This document shows, piece by piece, positions 24,801 through 35,034 of a stretch of 64,000 nucleotides of DNA (its first letter is position 1; each line of letters opens with the position of its first letter). The notes under the pieces were generated by a model, which saw nothing but the letters and a program-made list of their open reading frames with translations, made no database searches and had not been told where the DNA came from. Source of the DNA: Branchiostoma lanceolatum (Eukaryota > Chordata > Leptocardii > Amphioxiformes > Branchiostomatidae). The stretch spans positions 14,116,910-14,180,909 of the forward strand of contig NC_089724.1 in NCBI RefSeq assembly GCF_035083965.1, in the 5' to 3' direction. A program made the translations under genes and the position numbers.

Positions 24801-26298
24801 CAGTTCCCGACCACCCGGCCCCCCACGCCCAAGTTGGCGCCCAGGTGCGGGCAGTAGGCGTCCACTACAGACACCGTCCCGTTCTCCTGACGAAACACAG
24901 CAAGATGTTCCCCTGTGGAGGCATATTGTACGTCAGGCACACAGGCAACGGCAAGGGCGGATCGAGTGATACACAATGTCTTCAGTGTGGCTTGCAGTCA
25001 GGTGGCTATGACGTAACGTTGAGTCCGCCATGTTGGTGGGTTAAATACTCCTGCAAATTTACTTTCACGGAGAAATATTCCAAGTCTTTGCTATTTGATA
25101 TCCTCTAGCTCATCATATCTTTTTGTTTTGCCGCTGTTTCTACATATTTACGTGGCTATGACGTAACGTAACGTCCGCCATGTTGGTGGGTTAAACTCTT
25201 GCAAATTTACTTTCACGGAGAAATGTTCCAAGTTTCAAATTAAAATTCCAATGTTTGGTATTTGATATATCCTCTAGCTCATCGTATCTTTTTGTTTTGC
25301 CGCTGTTTCTAGATTCTGCAAATTCATAAAATCATACTCTCCAAGCAGAGCATGGGTTTCGGCTGTTTTTTGACGTGCTTTTAGGCGTTTTTGTCGGGCT
25401 TTCTACTTTGTCATCTTTTTTTTGTCTCGCGATCGAGACAAAAAAAGATGACAAAGTAGAAAGCCCGACAAAAACGCCTAAAAGCACGTCAAAAAACAGC
25501 CGAAACCCATGCTCTGCTTGGAGAGTAATAAAATCATGTGAATGGCCAGTCACCATCTTGGACCCTTAAAGAAGGCATCAACAAAGCTTGAAAGCTCGTC
25601 TTCGTTGGTAGAATTTTAAATTGTAATGCAATAAAAAGTTGTGCACGTACATTTTTGATTGTTCATCCCTTGACAAAGCTAAAGCCTGGCAGTGTACAGT
25701 CACAAATTTGCGTAAGTCTAGCTTTTTCTTGAGAAAGACGAATAAAATCGAAACCGGTCGAATTCCGTCTCAGCGATGTCATTGTCCCAGAGCTACGAAT
25801 GCATTCGAAATTACAGTTGAAATCCGACTTCAGAATATAGTCAATAGTATAAACATAAATGCATCAAGCGGACTAATCTGTAAAAGCGTTACCTAAGGCG
25901 ACGACCTCCTTGACCTGTCCCCGCTGTAGCAGACGAGACTCGAGAATCCCCCACCAGCCGTTGGGGTAGACCGGCGGAAGATGCCCCCTCTGCCGCCGCC
26001 GTCGCGCGTCGTTAGCCATGGCCTTCATGTTCCTCGTCCCGTCCGGGTGGTAGCCGAGGTCGCCGAGCTGGCGACAGAACTCCATCGGAGAGAACAGTAA
26101 CTGGTACAGCCAGACGGCACCCGCGAAACCCAGACCAAATAGTAGGAGGACTTCCACCGACGGCCATTGGAAAGCGAGCAGCGTTTCTCCTCGTAGTATC
26201 ACCCAGGCGGCGTCCACACGGGCCGGGCCGTGTTTCAGACCGACGACGGACGCCAGCACCGCCAGCAAGACGGCAAATAGATGACGAACATGAAACAT
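21898..26298 (-). CDS. nvd: Neverland/DAF-36-type Rieske sterol 7-desaturase
   Basis: This is a Rieske oxygenase that converts cholesterol to 7-dehydrocholesterol in insects and nematodes; the substrate here is inferred. Six exons in descending order are 26298-25893, 24912-24724, 24359-24181, 23477-23232, 22711-22538 and 22059-21898. They join in frame to 451 aa. What is seen: hydrophobic segments near residues 5-20 and 50-68, then a Rieske motif C156-P-H158 ... C176-P-F-H179. Next come WYHCDG and EHFINAH, and the non-haem iron motif D266-x2-H269-x4-H274 within [13 protein letters not shown]. The C-terminal RRWYSQFY is typical of the family. Introns 1 and 4 each carry a foldback mini-element, intron 3 carries a composite repeat, and a further mini-element lies just upstream. 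The family is absent from vertebrates but known in sea urchins, ascidians, insects and nematodes. Confidence 0.95.
22829..23000. mobile_element. Foldback MITE with exact 9-bp target duplication (copy 1)
   Basis: A 172-bp near-perfect palindrome lies in neverland intron 4. Its arms begin TAGCCTCCGATGCAGACTCC and end with the complement GGAGGCTA. The flanks are GCGATTACG at 22820-22828 and again at 23001-23009, identical. A 9-bp duplication with long inverted ends fits Mutator-like elements. It has no coding capacity. Arm identity is very high, suggesting a recent insertion or strong structural conservation. Confidence 0.88.
23745..24075. repeat. Composite dispersed repeat in neverland intron 3
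   Basis: Three blocks are related to the repeat at 55850-56300. A head from GGGACCGCAT to ATTGCCCT (23746-23811) matches 56179-56238. A middle block (about 23820-23945) matches 55850-55968 in inverted orientation. A tail, CACCGAAACGTCGGTTGAATAAA (about 24015-24038), matches GAAACGTCGGCTC at 56262. The middle block therefore seems to have inserted in reverse into the head-tail unit. Confidence 0.6.
25002..25312. repeat. Tandem duplication, about 150-bp unit
   Basis: GTGGCTATGACGTAACGT, CCGCCATGTTGGTGGGTTAA, CAAATTTACTTTCACGGAGA and CTTTTTGTTTTGCCGCTGTT each occur twice in the same order, from 25002 and from 25152. The second copy has a short insertion. It lies in neverland intron 1. Confidence 0.8.
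25335..25527. mobile_element. Foldback MITE with exact 9-bp target duplication (copy 2)
   Basis: A 193-bp palindrome of about 90-bp arms lies in neverland intron 1. The arms start TACTCTCCAAGCAGAGCATG; the centre is GTCTCGCGATCGAGAC. ATAAAATCA flanks it exactly on both sides (25326-25334, 25528-25536). The outer bases resemble copies 1 and 3 (TA, two variable bases, CTCC, then GCAGA). Confidence 0.9.
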
Positions 26299-26445
26299 TT
26301 CTGTAAAGGGGGATAGAAGGGTGGATTTTAAAAATTGAACGTTTAGAAAATACCTTTGACAAATGCTCTTGAAAGTTTCACTGACTTATTGCAAGCGGTC
26401 ACATTCGTCGTAACTTTCAAGTAGGCAGCAACAGAACCAACCACC

Positions 26446-26573
26446 TAATCTCCAAGCAGATCCAACGGTTGCAAAGACCGTATTCAACTGGCAGGTTTCA
26501 TTGCAACTTCGGTTAAAACTTCCTCTGCCAGTTGGATACGGTCTTTGCAACCGTTGGATCTGCTTGGAGATTA
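26446..26573. mobile_element. Foldback MITE with exact 9-bp target duplication (copy 3)
   Basis: A 128-bp palindrome sits about 150 bp upstream of the neverland start codon. The arms start TAATCTCCAAGCAGATCCAA and end with the complement TTGGAGATTA. CCAACCACC flanks it exactly at 26437-26445 and 26574-26582. It shares a (C/A)TCTCCAAGCAGA terminus with copy 2, which supports one family. Confidence 0.9.
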
Positions 26574-27146
26574 CCAACCACCGACAAGGATCTAAGACCG
26601 CCTTTTCCGTAATAGGACAGATGGCTTTTGCTGGATACATGTGCAATATTTAGCGCATATCATAATCCTAGATTTCTGAGAAATGTTGTTGTTCGTCCGT
26701 TCTGAGAAATGCACACTGTGCATAACTGTGTACGACTAAGCATGTACAAGTCGATCTGCATGTGCAAGACGGCGTTAGGCTGTCCAGGGCCCTTTAGACT
26801 TGAAGAAGGTAGAATCATTACTATTTTCTATTCGTCCAGAAATGTATAAAATCAGAAACACAACACGTTAGTCGGGACAGATTGGGAATAGGAATAGATA
26901 GGAGAGGACATGAGTGACTCGGAATAAAAGATCATTTCCATCGGCCACAACAATTGGCGCCTGTCTTCAGTCACTCTCCACTATTCACCGAAGAGCCTCT
27001 CTCTACTATTCTGCACATGCACGACTATCCAAAGAACGCAGCCTCCAGTGGAAAGGGGGTGTAATGAAACGATATACGAATATTTACATAACCCCACCGC
27101 CACACTGACCCGCAGTCTAACGACCAATCTAGCTTCCCAACGGTCG

Positions 27147-27197
27147 TAAAATCGTTCTCTAGAACGGGTTGCCAATCCGTTCTAGAGAACGATTTTA
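27147..27197. repeat. Perfect 21-bp inverted repeat
   Basis: TAAAATCGTTCTCTAGAACG and one more G are repeated as the reverse complement after nine bases. No target duplication is visible. It is a small foldback element or remnant. Confidence 0.7.
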
Positions 27198-27370
27198 AGT
27201 CGGTTCTTCTTTCGTCTTCATGTTTACAAACGGTTGAGACTAAACATGCAGAATCTTTCGATATCGAAATTCCGCGCAGCGTTGCCATTTTGTTCGGGTG
27301 GAGAAAGGGTGTGGCGTTCCAGTAGCACTTATAGATTAGCTAAACTTGTAGATTAGCTATAGATTATTGT

Positions 27371-27480
27371 AGCGTCGGATGACCGAGTGGCTATGCTAGC
27401 GCGCGGTCAGGTCACGGGTTAGATCCATGGCATTGTGTCCTTGGAAGTCAGCGAGCAGGGCGTGTAGAAAAGCTCGCGAC
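27371..27480 (+). repeat. tRNA-derived SINE fragment
   Basis: GATGACCGAGTGGCTATG resembles a tRNA A box and GGGTTAGATCC a B box, about 35 bp apart, as in an RNA polymerase III promoter. No complete cloverleaf is visible, and unrelated sequence follows at once. A SINE head or tRNA pseudogene is more likely than a working tRNA. Confidence 0.5.
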
Positions 27481-28155
27481 CCTCGTGTTTTTGCGTCTCA
27501 TCAAAGTAATTGTCGGAAAATGAAAACGAGATCTGATACCATCTGTGAATGACCCACAACACTTGAAAGTCTATATTATTATAAACTTCCTTTCTTTCGA
27601 AATAAGTAGGGCCGAGTCATAAACTCCATTGATCTCATGCGGGAAACTAATAAACGACACAAAGATCATCACGGACAAAAGTAGAATAGTATCTTGTCAA
27701 CCTTTCATCCTAACCGATGATGGTAGAAATTAATATAACGGAGAATATATTCGATTTCATGTACATGGTCACATTTTGTCATTCTTAACTGTTATATATG
27801 ATAAGAGTTTGAATTTTGATGTCAACGCCGTGACGTTTCTTATGCCTTATCGATCTTAAGCACCATTTGTACGTGCGCGTTTAGCACGTAGTCCATTCTA
27901 TGGGCTTAGGGGCGGACCAGAAACTATGGTTGGGAGGGGTGGCTTGCCGTATAACCGTAAACGTCGGGAAGACACACAGCCACGAAGTGAATTTCATTAG
28001 ATGAAATGCATGTACTAGTATTCTATCGAATCTAATTATGATATTTGCAAATTAGTAGGCCTTTATGAAGAAAGAAAATCCTTGACGACAGAAAAGAATT
28101 CAAGGACACTAGCTCTTATCTCAACACACCCTACCCCTCAGAAACACAATAGCGC

Positions 28156-28432
28156 TGGTCGGTCCCTTTTACGTAACGGTGGTTTCGTAAGAGTCAGCGT
28201 TATCATAATGACATGGGTGACATGATGTTCTACATTAATTTTCCATCTGCACAAACACTGGACAGTCCCTTTACGTAACGGTGGTTTCGTACAAGTAAAA
28301 AGGTTTTTGAAATAGATCAAATGTGGAATGCAAAGGAAATGCATGTTTGGAACCTCCTTGGCCAGTTGAAAGTGAGCGCCATGCTATGATGGCATGGGTG
28401 TCATGATGTTCAACATTAATCTGCACAAACTA
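28156..28432. repeat. Local duplication with CTTTTACGTAACGG-type units
   Basis: ACGTAACGGTGGTTTCGTA occurs at about 28171 and 28273. A block ATG(A/G)CATGGGTG(A/T)CATGATGTTC with AACATTAAT and CTGCACAAAC occurs at about 28207 and 28388. The units are interleaved rather than strictly tandem. Confidence 0.6.
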
Positions 28433-28533
28433 CTCAAGCATTAGATTACTTAACTCATGTGACATACTATACATACAGCACACAACAGCTGTGAACAGGT
28501 GCATTATATATACGATACAGCACATGAAATGAT

Positions 28534-28653
28534 TAGCCGTGGCGACTGTTACACGGCTTTCTTTTACTAGCTGTCTTGTATATAGCCGGTATAATATACA
28601 AGATCATACAAGACAGCAAGTAAGAGAAAGCCGTGTGACAGTCGCCACGGCTA
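28534..28653. mobile_element. Foldback MITE, about 47-bp arms
   Basis: The arms TAGCCGTGGCGACTG... and ...CAGTCGCCACGGCTA match over about 47 bp with three mismatches. GAAATGAT abuts the left end and recurs 17 bases past the right arm, after GGGCTAAC, so the true right end may be about 28668 with an 8- or 9-bp duplication. Size and form resemble the exact-duplication copies nearby. Confidence 0.65.
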
Positions 28654-29149
28654 TTAAACTTGGGCTAACGAAATGATCTGACCGCTTCCGCAATTCCGCG
28701 AATGCAAACAATCAGGACTATAAAAGAGGATTCCAACTCACCTTGCCTCAAGATCTACTAGTTGGTAGAATCTTCGTTCTATAGGACACCTTATCACGAC
28801 AGAATCTCGGCGGCACCTATGCTTACGCCACCTGTATGCGGCTCGTGACGATGGCCCGATCAGTACGATATTGCTAAGAGGCCTGTCGGACTACGAACTT
28901 CGGACTTTGACCTTTCAACTTTGGGCATAAAGTGAGAGAGACCATTGTATTCAAGGGGGTGAACCGTATCAGAAACTATTGTAAATCATTGTGTTCTGGG
29001 CATAATGCTGTCGTGATTTTTTAGTGATAACGTTAATTTCTGGGCCAGAGACCAGGGAGTAATATTAAATTCAGGGACGTAACGATATGATCGGGTCTCC
29101 TGGTGGCTTTCTTTTGGAGCTGCAGTGGGACTTATTCACAAGATTTCAA

Positions 29150-29330
29150 AGGAATATCTTGCCAATAGTGCAAAAAAATCTTATTGACAGGAACATAACA
29201 TAACCCTACTCTACTCTAATATCTTGTCAATAGTGCCCCCCAAACATGGTATCGTCCTGTCAATAGTGGCAAAACAAGTCTTTAATACCGTAATATTGGC
29301 AGGCACGGAAAATGGTATAGTCCATCTAGG
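29150..29330. repeat. CAATAGTG-rich dispersed repeat near the ARL9/10 promoter
   Basis: The unit (AATATCTTG, CAATAGTG, then TTATTGACAGG) occurs in part three times here. The first 44 bases (29150-29193) are closely matched at 47167-47210, in the ALLC/HPDL divergent spacer. Both copies lie within about 430 bp of a start codon. Confidence 0.6.
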
Positions 29331-29497
29331 TGTTTTTGGCTTTCAACATGGCGGCTGAAAAGCGTCAGTGAGAGGGTCAAAAGATTTTGTAAACCAGTGA
29401 CGTTAGGTCGATCTCTAAGGTCTAGCGGATTTCGCTTCATCAGAATAACTGTTTTCCCGTCCCGAATTCCTGATTTTTTTCGCGTTTCTTGTCCGGT

Positions 29498-32050
29498 ATG
29501 CCTGTGAATAATGGACTTGTCGGTTTGTGGGAGGGGGGCATGTGGCGGAAGGTGGCAGTACTGGTGGGATCGGCTACTGCGGCTGTAGCCCTGCTCGTGT
29601 TGGTGGAACGGTACCTCAGGCGGCGCCGCGGGGGGTGGGCAGACGTGCCGGACGAGGGCATAGAGATGGACATGGTGGAGGAAGAAGATTTAGAGGTAAG
29701 GTTGCTAGTCTCGTACACATACATGTACATAAATTATCTGATAGCTAGACAGTCGTGAGGGGTGGGGCAAGTACAATATACAAGCAGATGTAAGTTGTAA
29801 CGTTGAAGGTAGCAGAACACAGTATTTCGCCTAGTATAGGGATTTTTTTTTAAAAGGGACCCCAGAGTTAGATGCTTTGACGCATAAAAATTTTAAATAG
29901 GGTGCTCAAGAAAAGTGCAAAAATCAAATATCATTGAGACTTGAATTCAGGGTCCTTTTGAAACCCTCTTTTATAATATTATGCTAAGCAGAGGTCATGT
30001 GAACTGTAGCCGACAAGCAGTAGTGTAGGCGCTATCAGTATTCCTTTTCAAATTTATGCCAAAGAAAAACACAGTTTCAAAACTTACGTATTCTTCTACC
30101 ATTCAGCACAACAGTCTTCGGCCCACTGATGACGTGCACAGAAGAGTGTCTCCGGCTTTTTCGAGTACGGAGACGCACTACTGTATACCTGAACAACTAC
30201 ATGTATTGACAGGCAGTAAGGTAGGCAGTACTATTGACCACGGGGGTCGCGGATAAATACTGTGTTCTGTGACCTCAAGGGGAGGAGGATCATAATCTCC
30301 AATCTCAGGCCCGCTGACTGCATGCCAAAACAATAATTTGCTCCCTTTGGGTTGAACCGTTGAAGTATTGATAAATTATTTGAATCATAAGGAACATTTA
30401 GTAGAAGTTGAAGCTACTGCATGCTAGGGTAGAATACAATTATATCTTATCCCTTCAGTTTAAAACCATGTCTCTTCACTTTCATTCTACCCAGGCAGAG
30501 GAGAAGCGAATAGTCGTTCTGGGATTGGACGGGGTTGGGAAGAGCAGCTTCCTGGCCTGTATCGCCAACCAGGACTGTCGGCAGGCCATGAAGCCTACAG
30601 AAGGCTTCAATGTCATGTGCATCCAGACAAGGCAAACTTCCCTCAACATGTGGGAAAGTAGGAGCAATTTTATATGTTTCTTCTGGTACCTCACTAATGC
30701 CTGTCACATTATGGAGTTGCACATCATCAAGCATAGTACAATGTATATGAAACACTTAAGTAAAGGCCTTTTATTACCCCCGAGAAGGAGGTTCACCTCC
30801 GATGTGGGGTACTGTTTTTGGTTGTGTTTATACCTATAAGTTAACTCAAGATCCTTTTGATGAATGTTGGTGTGGGGGTAGTTATTAAGGTCCCAGAGAA
30901 AAATGGGGATTTTGGGCTCCCTAGCAGTGTTTTGAAGTACTGCAGCATTACAGAGCGGGTTAGCTACGATTAATGGTGAATTAAGATAGCATGCTACGCC
31001 TCACTGAAAAGTGTTTGTAGACCCTCACCTAACAACAATGTCCTGTTTTTTCAGTCGGCGGTACAGAAAACGTGCGCTCCTACTGGGCCAACTTCTTGCC
31101 CAACACCGAGGTGTTGGTGTTTGTGGTAGACTCCACAGACAAGGCTCGACTGCCGCTTGCCAAGGAGGAGCTTCACAAGGTTCTGGCACACCCAGCTCTG
31201 AAGGCAGTTCCACTTCTGGTGCTGGCTAACAAGCAGGTCGGTGCAGAATTACTGGCACAGATGGCTAGAATTTCTATGTTATTATATACTCAGAAAGCAT
31301 TATAGACGTTATTTTGAATCATTTATATACAATAGTTTTTATGTGCATGTACTTAGAATATTGTTATAGCTCATTATGCTGTTCATGTCAAAATTCCATT
31401 GTAATGTCTTGTCTTTGTCAGCCCTAGTTGTGTGTGCTGAACAGACAAATCAATAGATAAATATACAGTAAGGTTCAAACAGGGTCATTTAGTCAGTAAA
31501 GGGAAATCATAACGTCTGTGGCTTTAACACATACACAAGCACATATACAGATTATACTAACAATGGACGTACACACACACAACACGCACATGTATATAAA
31601 CAAGATACATTCACACACGCTCATGCAAACATATACATGTGTACAACTGTACAAACACACGCACAGCCACTCACACATACATGTAGACATACACATGTAG
31701 ACATACACATGAACACACTAAGCGCACATACACAAGCACTTTTTGTTGTTGATATGTTTGTGAAGCCAGAGAAACAATGTATGTAATATATGGCATCCTG
31801 TGTGGCGAAAAGAGCAAATGACAAATACATATCAATAAAACAATGGCCACAATTTCCACCCTTATGTTGTACCCAGGATGTTGCCGGTGCCATGAGTGCG
31901 GAGCAGGTGAGTTCGGCTCTCAACCTGGACTCATTCCGCGCCAACAGAGTTGTTCAGATCCTTCCAACAGAGGTGCCGCCCGGCCTCCCCACCAAGACAG
32001 ACAGCACAAAAAAGGCAGAGGACATGTTAACAACTCTGTCTAGGAGCTGA
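29498..32050 (+). CDS. ARL10-like: ARL9/10-like membrane-anchored small GTPase
   Basis: This is an Arf-like GTPase with an N-terminal membrane segment, as in human ARL10. Four exons, 29498-29695, 30495-30657, 31055-31236 and 31877-32050, join in frame to 238 aa. Seen: a hydrophobic stretch at about residues 19-37, a basic RRRRG patch and an acidic linker. Then comes the P-loop G76-LDGV-GKSS, switch II as IGGTEN at 121-126, and NKQD at 179-182. Canonical Arfs have a catalytic Gln after the GG; here Thr stands in that place, as Ser does in human ARL10, so hydrolysis may be slow or atypical. The NKQD aspartate is split off by the last intron. The C-terminal base-recognition SA motif is not obvious. 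ARL9 and ARL10 fit similarly well. The ATG at 29498 is taken as the start because the nearby upstream TTG is not a likely initiator. Confidence 0.9.
31515..31740. repeat. CA-rich simple repeat
   Basis: Irregular ACACAC/ACATAC runs lie in ARL9/10 intron 3. Cys/Val/Met-rich frames on the minus strand are by-products. Confidence 0.85.
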
Positions 32051-32332
32051 TGTAGTTGAAGATCACCCTTACATAGCCATTGATGTCTAGCATCGATATA
32101 TCCATCTTGTAGTGCTCAGAGGGCCTAGTGACAGGTCCGTTAATAGTACATGTAGTTGCAATATGCAACTACATCTAGTCTTTTCATGTGACATCATATT
32201 GCTGTATCTGCCAGCGCACCTTGTTGCTGTCCCGATTTGCATTTCGGTGAATCATAGCATGGAGAGTTTTCAAACATCAAAAGTTCCTCTGACCCTTTCA
32301 AATAACCACTGTTAAAACATCATCATCCTTGA

Positions 32333-32338
32333 ATAAAT
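32333..32338 (+). promoter_or_regulatory. Candidate polyadenylation signal for ARL9/10
   Basis: AATAAA lies about 285 bases after the ARL9/10 stop codon, the first in the sense direction. Confidence 0.5.
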
Positions 32339-34297
32339 GTCTACAGCTATAAGAAGAGAATACCAACATGGCAGTCATTACCCGCCTGCTTCATTGATAT
32401 GGAAAGTGACTGAAAATGGTATATAGATGCCAGATATATGACAATAAATTTGTAAGACTTTCTAAGTTACTTGTGGTGTGCTTCAGTTTATAGGATGTTG
32501 TTTGCTGTTTGTCAGATTTCATGTTTTTAGAGGTGTTTCTATTTAACATATATGCGGCAGCTTGACATATTTGTTGAAGTAATTGTGACACATTCCCTGA
32601 TTACCTTTAATGACAGTTAGTATTATTCAATGAACAGAGATGTTTGTACTAATTCTACACTCTTCTAATGATATTTAACATCAAATCAAATCATGCTTCC
32701 AGTTCTTGATTCCTGACACCAGGTAATCAAGTCAGATTCCTTTGATGATGTCACAGTGAACGCAGCAGCCGGTTCGAAACTTGGCACTGCGGCAAACAGT
32801 GCATAATCATCGTGCATGACATACAAAACAAAATATCTTATGTATGTAATATATCACATATATATCATTTTGTTTGATCTGTTTGCTTGTGAAAAGAATG
32901 TTTTTCGCAAGCTTCATCCAGGTTTTTAGTCGTGTTCACTGACTTCATCAGAGGAATCTTATTTGATAACCTGAAGGCATGAATCAAGAACTGGAACAAC
33001 TTGCAAGATTCAATGTCCACCAACATCAGAATGGTGTGTATTTTGTACAAACATCTATGTTCATTGAATAATACTATAATGTGGAAATGTTCCGGTGGTT
33101 TTATGTTCGCGGTTTTCGTGGTGAACCCTTTACACAAAGCCACCATTCCATTTTGTGACTGTAGCGCTACAGTTGTTGCAAATGCGGACTCAAAACCCAC
33201 TGGAACACTCCATTTTCTCCCTACCACGAACATTTTTGCATTTCCAGTATTTATCATGGAAGAATGTAATCAGCAAATGTTGTAATTTGGTGTTATTGAT
33301 GTCACGAGCACTTGAACCTCCTGTACAAGATTTTTGGCTTTTGATAAGCTTAACATCTGTTATGTATATCTTTTGTATTGGTCTTGTCATAGTAGGAAAA
33401 TGTAGGAATACAGTACTAGTACATAGTATAGCTGCACACCGAGTGATACCAATAAAGTTAAACACATGGCCTATATATTAACTAGACATTTATTTGTACC
33501 CACACACTTTTTGCTTTCCCTTAACTAATGGGTGCCCTGAAACAAGTCATATCCAATCTGTTACCATTCCAGCTCAGCTCAGAACATCACTTTTCTCATA
33601 TCAATGTTACTTGGCTATATGGGTGTAAAAGACCTACATAATTAGTACTATAAATGTATATTTTCATCACTTCATTTGGTGTTTTTATGTACTACTAGCA
33701 ATGGTATGTGAGTAATGTGGCTATTTGTATGGAATTGAAAATGAAAGTACATGTACATTAAGACAAGAGACTGCTCTTTCCACTAACCATAGATTATCTG
33801 TTCAGAAGAGATTCTAGAACTGTACGAGTGAGCAATTGTAAAAAGTAACTCTGTAGTGTAAGATGTTGCAGTGCTTTGTGTGGATTTGGGCCCAGGATTT
33901 GTTAACCCGGACAAAAGAAAAAACTTTGTGCTGTTGATTGTACAGAAAGTATGTTGTTCGCCAGTCTGTAAAATTCAACATATCATTGTCACTTGATATG
34001 TTTTTCAGCTACGTTGAAACAGCCAAGCGCTGGGAATATCTTTGAGAAAAGTTAAACTGTTGACCCCAAAAAAAAAAAAAAAGACCTTGCCTGGTATGTT
34101 CAGGGACCAAGGCTAACTTTACCTTACCTGTGTCTTTTCAGACAGGTAAGAATCAGTGACACCTGTGCTACCTATTCCCGCTGTATGTGCAAAATTCACT
34201 CTTGTTGACACCTACCTTTAATAAACTTGTATCCGTTCCCCATGTTGACTTTCTTTTGGACAGTTACAGGCCAAGCTTATCTGTCTTACAATCAACC

Positions 34298-34440
34298 CTG
34301 AATTCAGCAACCACTGAGGAAAATGGTTGCTGAGGACAGGGTGGGGTTAACTATGGAAAAATGGACGGGACTGTTTTAATGTGGCTTGTGACTGGAGGTG
34401 GTTGCATGTGTCGGGTGGTTGTCCAAACAGGTTTGACTGT
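34298..34440. repeat. Dispersed repeat (GGACTGTTTTAATGTGGCTT type)
   Basis: CTGTTTTAATGTGGCTTGTG, ACTG(G/A)AGGTGGTTGC and CAGGTTTGACTGTA occur here in the same order as at 59616-59785, between ATTCAGCAAC on the left and the shared right end. Confidence 0.65.
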
Positions 34441-35034
34441 ATTTAGACTTTACTAGGTTTTTCTAGATGTAATCTTCATGTACCAGTAACATTGTGTATG
34501 AAAGTGTATGAGAGTTCCACAACCATACAAATTCACCCATACAATTTCTTAGAAACAACCAATGTCCTTGTACTTTACCATCAGCAAGATAACTTATTTG
34601 ACATCTGATATTTAGATTGTATTTTACTACTTTGGGGTACTGGCTTGAATAGCAAATGTACAGTACATTTCTTGAAAGCCTGAAATCATTTGTGTTCTGA
34701 CTTTAGTTGATACTTCAAATCTTGAAACATTCACTGTATTCTTAAGTTATCTGTTTTCTTGGACACTTCTCCATTCGAACTCATCACACCTGTAAACATT
34801 CCGTCTGTAATTCTATTGTGTGGCTTTTATTGTTTCAACCGCAAAGTACTCTCGATTTTCACCATGATGCCAAATTTTGGTGCCACGAATCTAGTAAATG
34901 AATTTACAGTACTGTTAAATCTGTACAAGTGACCACTCTTAGGTGGTCCCTTAGAAATGTTTTCCCATTTAAACAAGCATTAAGAGTAATGCTGTCTATA
35001 CATGTGGTGACCACCTGTTCACATATGATAGATC

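Larger units (their letters stand above)
26299..29497. other. Divergent spacer between neverland and ARL9/10
   Basis: This 3.2-kb spacer should hold both promoters. It is rich in small structures: three foldbacks (26446, 27147, 28534), a tRNA-like SINE fragment (about 27371), a tandem duplication (28156-28432), and a CAATAGTG-type repeat close to the ARL gene (29150-29330). I see no coding region. Confidence 0.55.

Noticed and set aside
31493-31944. Cys/Val/Met-rich minus-strand frames
   Set aside because: They are translations of a CA-rich simple repeat in ARL9/10 intron 3.
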